From positions 1 through 64,000 of the forward strand of contig PWHR01000078.1 of NCBI GenBank assembly GCA_003554965.1: DNA of 64,000 nt. The letters are read 5' to 3'. This stretch comes from Thermoplasmata archaeon (GTDB taxonomy: Archaea; Thermoplasmatota; Thermoplasmata; Halarchaeoplasmatales; Halarchaeoplasmataceae). The notes below the pieces were generated by a model. It made no database searches. It saw nothing but the letters and a program-made list of their open reading frames with translations, and was not told the DNA's origin. The first letter of the stretch is position 1. Every line of letters starts with the position of its first letter. This document shows, piece by piece, positions 8,546 to 15,552 of the stretch. The translations under genes and the position numbers were made by a program.

Positions 8546-9058
8546 ATGAAAGAACAGATTTCCTCTAAAGAAGGTTTAAGATCATTGCCACACTTTCCAA
8601 CAGTGCTTATAGGCACAGGAACTGGAGAAAAGAGCAACCTGATAACCGCTGCGATGGTTCATGTCTTTTCGATCGATCCGCCTATGATAGGGACCGGTAT
8701 ATCCCCGAAGAGACATTCTTTCTCACTTTTGAAAAAGAAGGGAGAGTTCACGGTCAACGTACCCGATAAGGAGAAATTAGAAGAATTAAAAGGCTGCGGT
8801 GAAGTCTCTGGAAAGAACTTCGATAAATACGAGAAATTCGGATTGGAAAAAGAAGAAAGTGAGACCATAGATGTACCAGGAGTAAAAGAGTTCCCTCTTA
8901 TAATAGAATGCACGGTTGAGAAAAATATCGAAACAGGTGATCATCTCTGGTTCATAGGAAAGGTAGTAAATGCAAAGCGTGATGAAGATTTCGATAGGTC
9001 TGACACGATCTTGTATTGGGGAGGAGAATTTAGAGAACCCGGCGAACTGTTAGAGTAA
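8546..9058 (+). CDS. flavin reductase-like FMN-binding protein
   Basis: A 170-residue split-barrel flavoprotein of the flavin reductase/flavoredoxin family. Recognisable pieces are the N-terminal FPTVLIGTGTGEKSNLITAA, PPMIGTGISPKRHSF (FMN-phosphate region) and the central GEFTVNVPD. It is a cytosolic dimer by family knowledge, carrying electrons between NAD(P)H, FMN and an unknown acceptor. It is isolated, convergent with the aminotransferase gene. Confidence 0.8.
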   Translation: MKEQISSKEGLRSLPHFPTVLIGTGTGEKSNLITAAMVHVFSIDPPMIGTGISPKRHSFSLLKKKGEFTVNVPDKEKLEELKGCGEVSGKNFDKYEKFGLEKEESETIDVPGVKEFPLIIECTVEKNIETGDHLWFIGKVVNAKRDEDFDRSDTILYWGGEFREPGELLE

Positions 9059-9067
9059 AAATGGATT

Positions 9068-10246
9068 TCAATCTTTTATCCTTTCCACTGCCTCTTTTAA
9101 CTGATCTATATCTTGAGAGAAGCAGAACCGCACTAAATCTTCTCCGCCATCGTGATAAAACGATGACCCGGGAACCACAGCAACGCCTTTTTCTTTGACC
9201 AGATAATCAGCGAACTCGATGTCATCCATACCATATTCGCTTATATCTGCAAGCATGTAGTAAGCGCCTTGTGGTTTAAATGGGTCCATCTTCGTCTCCT
9301 TTAGGCTTTTGTATAAGAAATCACGACCTCTCTTGTAATAATCCAACATATCCTCATAAAAATTTTCAGGCAGTTCTAAAGCCTTTATCGTGCCGTGCTG
9401 AAATGGAGTAGGCGCACAAACGGTGGTGTAATCATGTACTTTTCTTATCGGTTTCATGAGTCCTTTTGGTGCGGCGGAATACCCGACCCTCCATCCAGAG
9501 ACAGAATAGACTTTTGAAAAACCTCCGATTGTTACCGTCCTTTCCCACATCCCTTCTAATGAAGCTAGTGATGTGTGCTTGTCCTCATAGATCATCTTCT
9601 CGTACATCTCGTCGGTAATGGCGTATATTTCATTGTCCACACAAAGATCTCTCAAAAACCTTAGGTCATCCTTAGAAAAGACCTTTCCCGTTGGATTATG
9701 AGGTGTATTCAGCAGGATCGCTTTTAGGCCCCCTTCAGCCTTCTCCTTTAGATCTTCGCGATCGATACTCATATCTTTGCCGATGGTCGAAAATACAGGT
9801 TCCGCTGAAGCGATAGAGACAGCGGGAACATAATTCTCGTAGAAAGGCTGGAATATCAACACTTTCTCTCCTTTTTCGACTAGGCCGAGCATAGTGGACA
9901 TGATCGATTCGCTGGAACCACAGGTGACGGTGACTTCATACGTGGGGTCGTAATCGAGTCCGTTGAAACTACTCAATTTTTCTGATATCTCTTTTCGTAA
10001 TTCCTCAGTACCCCATGTTATGGAATATTGATTCAATCCAGAGTCTATCGCTTCTTTCGCCTCCTTTAAAACACTTTCTGGAGTTGGGTAATCAGGGTAG
10101 CCCTGAGAAAGATTGATAGCATCGTATTTTTTAGCCTTCCTGGTCATCTCTCTTATCACTGACTCTTGGATTACTCTGATCCTTTCTGTTCCTCTCAGAA
10201 TATCACCTTGAATAGATGTAAGTGCCAGTTTCCCCATCAAGTGCAT
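9068..10246 (-). CDS. class I/II PLP aminotransferase
   Basis: A 392-residue PLP-dependent aminotransferase. The motifs are NLSQGYPDYPTPE, TCGSSESI (PLP-phosphate loop), NTPHNPTGK, ITDEMYE (Asp binding the ring nitrogen), and GGFSKVYSVSGWRVGY with the Schiff-base Lys, ending RFCFSQD with the carboxylate-binding Arg. The closest match is the aspartate/kynurenine-type group; the amino donor is not certain. The start is at 10246 or Met4 (10237); either overlaps the end of carbamate kinase by 35-44 bases. A start after the overlap would remove the conserved ERIRVIQESVIREM helix. Confidence 0.88.
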   Translation of the reverse strand: MHLMGKLALTSIQGDILRGTERIRVIQESVIREMTRKAKKYDAINLSQGYPDYPTPESVLKEAKEAIDSGLNQYSITWGTEELRKEISEKLSSFNGLDYDPTYEVTVTCGSSESIMSTMLGLVEKGEKVLIFQPFYENYVPAVSIASAEPVFSTIGKDMSIDREDLKEKAEGGLKAILLNTPHNPTGKVFSKDDLRFLRDLCVDNEIYAITDEMYEKMIYEDKHTSLASLEGMWERTVTIGGFSKVYSVSGWRVGYSAAPKGLMKPIRKVHDYTTVCAPTPFQHGTIKALELPENFYEDMLDYYKRGRDFLYKSLKETKMDPFKPQGAYYMLADISEYGMDDIEFADYLVKEKGVAVVPGSSFYHDGGEDLVRFCFSQDIDQLKEAVERIKD

Positions 10247-11150
10247 CTAAAAGTTTTTCAGGTGTAGTTATCAGGACTTTTTCTCCACTATTTTTAAGGA
10301 AGTCTATCGAGGCTTCTATCTTTGGCCCCATACTACCTTCAGGAAAATGGCCTTCCTCCAAATATTTTTGAGCTTCCTGAACGTTCATCGAAGATATTGG
10401 TTCTTCGTTCTCTTCACCATAATTTAAGTAAACTTGTTCTACAGTAGTTAGGAGCACAAGAAAAGTTTCTTCTATCTGAGAGGCTAAAACGGCAGTCGCT
10501 TTATCTTTATCGATGACCCCTTCTACACCCTCCAGCTTGCCTCTTTCTTCGATGACTGGGACACCTCCGCCTCCAGCGGCTATGACCACATAGCTTTTGT
10601 CTTCAGCAAAAACTAAGTCCTGAATAAGATCAGATTCGACTATATTTTGAGGGTCAGGTGAAGGAACCACTCTTCTATATTTACCGTTTGATGTTTCCTT
10701 TATATCCCAGTCTTTAACTTTTCTCAGTTCCTCAGCCTTTTCTTTTGAATAGAACGGACCGACGAATTTAGTGGGATTTTTAAAGGCTGGATCATCTCCG
10801 TCAACGATGACCTGTGTGATGACACTGGATATGGTCATATCGATATCGTGTTTATTCAATTCGTTTTTCAATGTCTGTTGAAACATATATCCGATCTGTC
10901 CCTGTGATTCAGCTCCACAGACATCTAAAGGTAAGGGAGGTACTTCAGAGGAAGCTAATTCGTTCTGTATAAGGATATTACCGACTTGAGGACCGTTTCC
11001 ATGTGTCAAAACAAGATCATATCCTTTTTCTATCATGACTGCCAATCTTTCACAGGTCTTCTTCATCCTCTCGAATTGTTCCTCAGCGGTACCCTCATCT
11101 TCCTGTCTGAGTAAGGAATTTCCGCCTAAAGCTACAGTAGCAGATTTCAT
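10203..11150 (-). CDS. arcC: carbamate kinase
   Basis: A 315-residue amino-acid-kinase-fold enzyme that transfers phosphate between carbamoyl phosphate and ADP. Diagnostic segments are ALGGNSLL, LTHGNGPQVGN, the carbamate-kinase-specific GPFYSKEKAEEL and RRVVPSPDPQ, IAAGGGGVPV and GSMGPKIEA. In fermenting cells it makes ATP from carbamoyl phosphate. No ornithine carbamoyltransferase or arginine deiminase lies nearby, though ornithine aminotransferase occurs 20 kb away. It is first in an operon with the overlapping aminotransferase. Confidence 0.95.
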   Translation of the reverse strand: MKSATVALGGNSLLRQEDEGTAEEQFERMKKTCERLAVMIEKGYDLVLTHGNGPQVGNILIQNELASSEVPPLPLDVCGAESQGQIGYMFQQTLKNELNKHDIDMTISSVITQVIVDGDDPAFKNPTKFVGPFYSKEKAEELRKVKDWDIKETSNGKYRRVVPSPDPQNIVESDLIQDLVFAEDKSYVVIAAGGGGVPVIEERGKLEGVEGVIDKDKATAVLASQIEETFLVLLTTVEQVYLNYGEENEEPISSMNVQEAQKYLEEGHFPEGSMGPKIEASIDFLKNSGEKVLITTPEKLLDALDGETGTYIYSR

Positions 11151-11221
11151 AAATATCCTTCCTTATCTGGTCTTTATACGATCTCTACATGTTCGAAGGA
11201 CTCCCTTATTACCTATAGGTC

Positions 11222-11229
11222 TATTTAAA
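11222..11229 (+). promoter_or_regulatory. TATA-like box before queF-family gene
   Basis: TATTTAAAT at about 11221-11229 is the best TATA-like box upstream of the QueF-family gene. It predicts a transcript start near 11250 and therefore a leader of roughly 40-60 bases, unlike the leaderless genes elsewhere in the window. Confidence 0.35.
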
Positions 11230-11293
11230 TCTTGCAGAAATAAAATATCAAATAGTTTATGAAAGATGAAAAGAACTATTATTGAAAAGGAGA

Positions 11294-11716
11294 ATGCAGG
11301 AAAGAGATAATATGGAGATCGAAACCATCCAAAATGAACATTCAGATCAGGATTATAAGGTAAAAATAATCTCTCCTGAATTCACCTGCCTTTGCCCAGG
11401 AAAGCTAGATCAACCAGATTTTGCCACTATTTCGATAACTTATATCCCTGACGAAACACTGTTAGAATTGAAGTCTTTGAAGTACTATTTGGTAGGCTAC
11501 AGAGACGTCGAGATATACCATGAGACAGCTACGAACAAGATCTTAGATGATTTGGTCGAGGCTGTAAAGCCTAGATATATGATGGTAAGGGGGGATTGGA
11601 ATGTTAGAGGAGGAATTACGACTATCGTCGAAACCGAATATATCAAGGAAGGGTGGGAAGGAGATCCTGAAGATATCGCGGTTAAAACCAAGGAGCTTAC
11701 GTCCACCAGCAGATAA
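11294..11716 (+). CDS. QueF-family protein, probable archaeosine (QueF-L) or preQ0 reductase
   Basis: A 140-residue T-fold protein of the QueF family. FTCLCPGKLDQPDFATISI holds the catalytic Cys that attacks the preQ0 nitrile, and YHETATNKILDDL matches the family Glu/His region. In bacterial QueF the NADPH-binding motif begins E-S-K-S; here it reads ELKSLKYYL, with Leu for the Ser. In archaea, related QueF-like enzymes amidate preQ0 in tRNA to archaeosine without NADPH, so that role is at least as likely. The frame opens with TTG at 11282; ATG at 11294 or 11312 are better starts, and 11312 has the better-spaced AGGAAAG site. Confidence 0.85.
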   Translation: MQERDNMEIETIQNEHSDQDYKVKIISPEFTCLCPGKLDQPDFATISITYIPDETLLELKSLKYYLVGYRDVEIYHETATNKILDDLVEAVKPRYMMVRGDWNVRGGITTIVETEYIKEGWEGDPEDIAVKTKELTSTSR

Positions 11717-11857
11717 GTGTCTAATATAGAGGGCTAATTGAAAACTTTCCGAAATGATCGAAAAAGGTGAGAGCGAAAAAGAGTATATATGGTCGAATAT
11801 TACTTAGGAAAACATATATAAAAAGAAGGAAGAAGAGGAAAATTTTTTCAGTTGCCT

Positions 11858-12724
11858 TCAGTGCGCATAATTCTCCAAGAACTCATCTAATCTTGGTTCC
11901 TCTAGGTCTTCATCTCTCGGTTTCTCTGGTTTCTCATCTTTGTTTTTTTCTACGTATTTCAAAGCTTCAAGCACTGCTGGCTCTTTTTCCTCTTCTTCAT
12001 ATTCAACATCAGAAATGGTTTCAGTCAGATTCATCGCATCCAGCCCTATCTCCTCAAAGAACTCCGTAATGTAATCCATTTTCAGATTTTTGACCACTCT
12101 AGAAAGTAGTTTATCAGCCATGGCGAACGCGTCTTTAACAGATTGTTCGCCATCAGCTAGGGTTTGGTCGTTATCAAATACCGTGGTAGCATGGCTCAGT
12201 TTAGATAGGTGGTTCAATATGTTTTCTGCTCTTTTTTGTCTGTTTTCTCCTTCGGTGGAAAAAGGCATTACAGCATATGTGAACACCATCTTTCCGTTCC
12301 TTTTCGCTAGATCTGCGATCACTTTGGAAGCACCTCCTCCGGTGCCCCCTCCTAATCCTGCTACAACAACCACCATGTCAGACTCTTCAATAGTACTCAA
12401 AATCTGCTCTTCGCTGCGCTGAGCTGCTCTTTTTCCTACTTTTGGATCACCGTTAGCTCCTTTGCCATCGGTCAGGTCTTTGCCTATCAACATCTGTCTG
12501 TCTGCTTTCAAGTCTTCCAAAACTCTTTCATCTGTGTTCACTGCTATCGTTTTCACATTGTTCATTCCCTGTTCAGTGATGTGCTCGATCGTATTACATC
12601 CACATCCACCTACGCCTACCACGTGTAGGTTTGGCTCATAAAGGAGTGCATCCACAATCTCCCCAGCCGTTTCGTCTAGGAACTCGCTTTCGGGTGAAGG
12701 GTATTCGGGGCTTTTTTCTTCCAT
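11858..12724 (-). CDS. FtsZ-like GTPase lacking the C-terminal domain
   Basis: A 288-residue tubulin/FtsZ-superfamily protein. The GTPase domain is complete: VVGVGGCGCNTI (about 36-47), AVNTD, the tubulin signature as AGLGGGTGGGASKV (usual GGGTGTG changed to GGGTGGG), VMPFSTEG, FDNDQTL and helix H7 (VKDAFAMADKLLSRVV). After H7 the expected T7 loop with its catalytic acidic residues (NxDxxD) and the whole FtsZ_C domain are missing. Instead come about 90 residues, mostly acidic tail, ending in RLDEFLENYAH. A frameshift is unlikely: only 141 non-coding bases separate its end from queF. It lies 57 bases after an RHH gene and has a GGAGGAT ribosome site. It may be a regulator or cap of a true FtsZ encoded elsewhere (inference). 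Confidence 0.85.
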   Translation of the reverse strand: MEEKSPEYPSPESEFLDETAGEIVDALLYEPNLHVVGVGGCGCNTIEHITEQGMNNVKTIAVNTDERVLEDLKADRQMLIGKDLTDGKGANGDPKVGKRAAQRSEEQILSTIEESDMVVVVAGLGGGTGGGASKVIADLAKRNGKMVFTYAVMPFSTEGENRQKRAENILNHLSKLSHATTVFDNDQTLADGEQSVKDAFAMADKLLSRVVKNLKMDYITEFFEEIGLDAMNLTETISDVEYEEEEKEPAVLEALKYVEKNKDEKPEKPRDEDLEEPRLDEFLENYAH

Positions 12725-12781
12725 CTATTCTATCCTCCGATTCTATACTTTTATCCTACATGAAGGTGGTTTTACCATGCT

Positions 12782-13171
12782 TCATTTTCTCATGTATTCG
12801 CTTTCTTCCTGAGCAAAACTCTTGTAAGTCTCGACCTTACTGCTCAATGAATTGACAGCGTCATATTGTTTCTCCAGTTTTTCCATATCTTCTTTTAGAA
12901 GCCCTTCTCTGACGAGTTCATGGATAGCGTCCTGCCAATCATTGTAATGTCCCATCTTGATGAGATAACAAATGTTGTTCTTGATTTTTTTCGGCAGTTT
13001 TATCCTTTCAGGTACTTCTTCCTGTCCTTTAGGTTCACTGTATCTCTCGATGTAATCAAGAGCGGCTTCCCTTAAAAATTCAGAGCGGTTGCTGAAATCA
13101 TGTCTCGCTATGAATGAATCAATGACTTCGAGGTCTTCGTCGGACACCCGGAGTGAAACCTTTTTTTCCAT
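12782..13171 (-). CDS. ribbon-helix-helix regulator upstream of ftsZ-like gene (CdrS-like)
   Basis: A 129-residue protein. Residues 1-45 form a ribbon-helix-helix DNA-binding domain: basic strand KKVSLRVSDEDLEVIDSF, then helices with FSNRSEFLREAALDYIE. Residues 60-129 are a second, helical domain (IKNNICYLIKMGHYNDWQDA) ending in a coiled-coil-like tail. The placement directly upstream of an ftsZ-family gene matches the CdrS-ftsZ2 linkage of haloarchaea, where the RHH protein controls division genes; CdrS itself is shorter. It is probably autoregulatory, given the palindromes in its own promoter. Confidence 0.8.
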   Translation of the reverse strand: MEKKVSLRVSDEDLEVIDSFIARHDFSNRSEFLREAALDYIERYSEPKGQEEVPERIKLPKKIKNNICYLIKMGHYNDWQDAIHELVREGLLKEDMEKLEKQYDAVNSLSSKVETYKSFAQEESEYMRK

Positions 13172-13290
13172 CGTATAAACACCTTATTCGGACGATTGTC
13201 CTACATTATGACATTACGTCATACTTATTTCACCTTAGCGTAGGACATAATACACATGTATAAAGGAATATATAAACATTTTCCATACCT
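13172..13290 (-). promoter_or_regulatory. promoter and palindromic operators of the RHH-ftsZ operon
   Basis: On the minus strand a TTTATATA box at 13269-13276 predicts a start near 13245. Two dyads sit at and after that point: TGTCCTAC (13197-13204) mirrored by GTAGGACA (13240-13247), and TATGAC-n5-GTCATA (13207-13223). An AAGGTG site precedes the ATG. Placement over the transcript start and leader is what repression by a dimeric RHH protein would need. Further upstream, TTACATAT occurs twice (near 13333 and 13351). Confidence 0.6.
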
Positions 13291-13492
13291 AATAATCATA
13301 CGAGGATATAATTTGAAATACTTATTACAGTATTACATATAAGTTAACGTCTTACATATGAAGCTTTAGGTGACCATTTTACAAACGATGTCTAGAAACT
13401 CATAACCAAATGTCGGCCGGAAGATTTATTTTACAGATATCGATAGGGCCTTACCGAGACAATAGAAAAGACTTTCCACCTAGTCATACGCC

Positions 13493-13561
13493 CAATTTTG
13501 TGTAACAAAATTGCGGAGGAATCAAATAGATTCCTCCTTTCACTCGAGCAGAGCTCTCGTG
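13493..13561. repeat. three consecutive hairpins with 5-base loops
   Basis: Hairpin A is CAATTTTG-TGTAA-CAAAATTG (13493-13513), B is GGAGGAATC-AAATA-GATTCCTCC (13515-13537), and C is CACTCGAG-CAGAG-CTCTCGTG with two inner mismatches (13541-13561). All have five-base loops, and A and B are separated by one base. B shares its GAGGAAT stem core with hairpins inside the IS element at 51 kb. The chain runs straight into the partial tRNA copy at 13564. There is no reading frame. It could be a structured RNA or a nest of small palindromic elements. Confidence 0.65.
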
Positions 13562-13563
13562 AT

Positions 13564-13643
13564 GCCACCGTAGCTTAGGCCGGCAGTCCGTCGGAAAGGA
13601 TTTCCAACTTACTGCCGACTAACCTACTCGGCTCGTTCCACTC
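13564..13643 (+). repeat. partial copy of the tRNA-Thr 5' end plus hairpin spacer
   Basis: The 23 bases at 13564-13586 are identical to the first 23 bases of the complete tRNA-Thr at 13644. The copy then diverges into 57 bases that cannot finish a tRNA: no anticodon arm, no T-arm. The insert contains GGAAA-GGA-TTTCC (13593-13605) nested in CGGCAGT (13581-13587) with ACTGCCG (13611-13617). It is therefore a 23-base direct repeat flanking a hairpin segment. Integration usually copies the 3' part of a tRNA, so a 5' copy is unusual. Confidence 0.75.
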
Positions 13644-13717
13644 GCCACCGTAGCTTAGGCCGGCAGAGCGGCTGACTTGTAATCAGCAGGTCGTGGGTTC
13701 AAATCCCACCGGTGGCT
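13644..13717 (+). tRNA. tRNA-Thr (UGU)
   Basis: GCCACCG pairs with CGGTGGC. The anticodon arm GCTGA-CTTGTAA-TCAGC gives TGT, and the T-arm is GTGGG-TTCAAAT-CCCAC. The discriminator base is T and CCA is not encoded. It is the intact member of the duplicated pair described just upstream. Confidence 0.93.
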
Positions 13718-13783
13718 TCTATATTTGGGAAAAAAAGTTTAAATTTCTCCAAAATCTTCCTTCTTTTTCCTTCAAGATCTCTT

Positions 13784-14269
13784 TCATTCGACCTTCGGAT
13801 AGTCACAGTTTTTACATTCTAGGCTCCCATCAGATTTTACTTTCAAAGTATTCTTTCCACATTTTGGGCAGCTGTCCAGATGAGCGTCTTTTTCATCTAC
13901 TTCAACGCTATCCTCCCACTTTATTTCTTCAACCTCATCGACCTCGGCTTTTTTAACTACTCTATCCTCGGTTTCTTCAGATACTTCATCTTTCTTTTTC
14001 TGTACCTTCTTCGGCTTTCTTTTTCTCTTTTTCATAAAGAGGCTCACAAAGATGCCTATTCCTAAAAGGGCAAACCAGCCGCAACAACCATAAAATAGAA
14101 TACCTTCAAGGCTGCCTACGTCATAACGGATAGAGATTAAGATAGCGATTAACATCAGGAATGCAAATCCTAATATATATTTAACTATACCAGTACCTAC
14201 ACCTTTATGTATGATCTTTGTCATTCTCTTCTGTTTGTAAAGATCATCCCTACCTTCCATATATATCAC
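13784..14269 (-). CDS. membrane protein with C-terminal zinc ribbon
   Basis: A 161-residue protein of unknown role. Two hydrophobic segments (about residues 29-47 and 55-77) are followed by a highly charged linker, and a C-terminal zinc ribbon CPKCGKNTLKVKSDGSLECKNC (Cys pairs about 134/137 and 152/155). The topology would place the ribbon on the same side as the basic KKRKRKPKK stretch, i.e. the cytoplasm. The start is 14269 or Met4 (14260). Confidence 0.72.
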   Translation of the reverse strand: MIYMEGRDDLYKQKRMTKIIHKGVGTGIVKYILGFAFLMLIAILISIRYDVGSLEGILFYGCCGWFALLGIGIFVSLFMKKRKRKPKKVQKKKDEVSEETEDRVVKKAEVDEVEEIKWEDSVEVDEKDAHLDSCPKCGKNTLKVKSDGSLECKNCDYPKVE

Positions 14270-14323
14270 ACACCTTGGAGTATCAATTTAATCTTTGTCA
14301 TTCTTAAAAAGAAGAGCTACTCT

Positions 14324-14971
14324 TCACCGATGATCTCCACGATCCAAACTCTTCAGATGTTCTGTATCTCCGAACTGAATTATTTCGCCCTCTTCAAGTT
14401 TTTCGAAACCGTCTTCAAATCTAACATGGCTCAAACTGCACTCCCTCAAATGAGGAGGCTCTCTCAGGTTTTTCATAGGTCTTCCCTCGATGTGAGAGAG
14501 TATAGATTTCGAAGCTACCCCATGAGAGACTATCAGGACATTTTCTCCTACGTTTTTGGATAATACGTCTTCTACAGCCTCCAAAACTCTCTCTTTTACA
14601 TCAAAATAATCTTCACCCCATGGAGGATCGTATTTGTGAGGTTCTTCGATCGCTTTCCTATAAAGTTCTGGGTCTCTTCTTTCAGCTTCTTTTGACTTCA
14701 GACCTTCCCATTCTCCCAAATTTATCTCTTTTAACCTTTCGTCTTCTTCAACCTGAATCGAAAGGTCATCAAGAGCTATATCTGCGGTCATCTTCACTCT
14801 GCCGAGGGGACTGATGTATGCTTTTTTAGGAGAAATGTACTTCAACCTTTTTCCTAGTGATTTAGCCTGAGCTTTCCCTCTTTCGGTGAGTGCAGCATCT
14901 GTCCAACCCTGGAGCCTTCCTTCTCTATTCCATTGCGTTTCCCCGTGTCGAGCGATGTAAAGTGATGTCAT
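14324..14971 (-). CDS. histidine phosphatase superfamily protein
   Basis: A 215-residue phosphoglycerate-mutase-like phosphatase. YIARHGETQWNREGRLQGW has the catalytic RHG motif, the second His is in LIVSHGVASKS, and the acid is in INLGEWEGL. The family includes cofactor-dependent phosphoglycerate mutase, alpha-ribazole phosphatase (CobC) and broad phosphatases; the short length favours a small-molecule phosphatase, not the glycolytic mutase. It stands alone, divergent from the CARF-like gene. Confidence 0.85.
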   Translation of the reverse strand: MTSLYIARHGETQWNREGRLQGWTDAALTERGKAQAKSLGKRLKYISPKKAYISPLGRVKMTADIALDDLSIQVEEDERLKEINLGEWEGLKSKEAERRDPELYRKAIEEPHKYDPPWGEDYFDVKERVLEAVEDVLSKNVGENVLIVSHGVASKSILSHIEGRPMKNLREPPHLRECSLSHVRFEDGFEKLEEGEIIQFGDTEHLKSLDRGDHR

Positions 14972-15062
14972 CTTCCTTCCGAACTGTGAATCGGGGTTAT
15001 ACTAATTTAAGCTTTTCCTCGATAGTTGATATGCACGATCCAATAGTAAGCCATATGTATGA

Positions 15063-15072
15063 GGTATATATT
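15063..15072 (+). promoter_or_regulatory. TATA-like box of the CARF/PIN operon
   Basis: GGTATATATTG lies about 25 bases before the ATG at 15094, fitting a leaderless message for the two coupled genes downstream. Confidence 0.5.
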
Positions 15073-15093
15073 GCAACGCTGAGGTCAACTTAG

Positions 15094-15552
15094 ATGACAT
15101 GTTATATCGTTTTAGCTGGAGACGAGGCCTGGGATACTGTAAACGGCGTCTGGGCCGCTGTCAAAGAAGAAGGTCTAGAACCAAAGAGAGTATATATCCT
15201 TGGCGAGCAGGAGAAATACGTAAATGGAGTCCGGGAGAACCTAAAAAAATTACTAGTAAACTATGATATAAGCGCTGAGATGGAGACTCTACTCATCGAA
15301 GAAGATGAAAACAGTTTGAATAAGTTAAAAAGCGCCCTGGAAGATGACTCTGAAAAAACCGTTCTAGATATAACAGGCGGAACTAAGTTTCTCTCCGCGG
15401 ATATCTTGATCCGATCCGGAGCTGATTTTGATAACATTTATTGTTTGGTCTATCGGGATGATGAACATATGGATAAGCCTTACCCTATGATAGAGAATTC
15501 ACGTTTGGTTTTGAAAGATCTTAGAAGAGATTCCAGAGGCGAACAAAGATGA
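15094..15552 (+). CDS. CARF-like (Rossmann) ligand-sensor protein, stand-alone
   Basis: A 152-residue protein that reads as a single alpha/beta domain. The clearest sign is TVLDITGGTKFLSADIL (about 89-105): a strand followed by (D/N)xTGGTK, the ligand-binding motif of CARF domains in Csm6/Csx1/Can1/Card1 proteins that sense cyclic oligoadenylate. The N terminus YIVLAGDEAWDTVNGVW fits strand 1 and its loop, and VYILGEQEKYVNGVRENL fits strand 2. No effector domain is fused; the next gene, overlapping by four bases, encodes a PIN domain. No cas genes or CRISPR array occur in the window. The CARF assignment is from the motif only. Confidence 0.7.
   Translation: MTCYIVLAGDEAWDTVNGVWAAVKEEGLEPKRVYILGEQEKYVNGVRENLKKLLVNYDISAEMETLLIEEDENSLNKLKSALEDDSEKTVLDITGGTKFLSADILIRSGADFDNIYCLVYRDDEHMDKPYPMIENSRLVLKDLRRDSRGEQR

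Noticed and set aside
13340-13640. RNase P RNA or SRP RNA
   Set aside because: I looked for the conserved core sequences of both on each strand and did not find them; only hairpins are evident.
13564-13643. A second tRNA-Thr gene
   Set aside because: Only the first 23 bases match; the anticodon and T-arms are absent, so it cannot fold as a tRNA.
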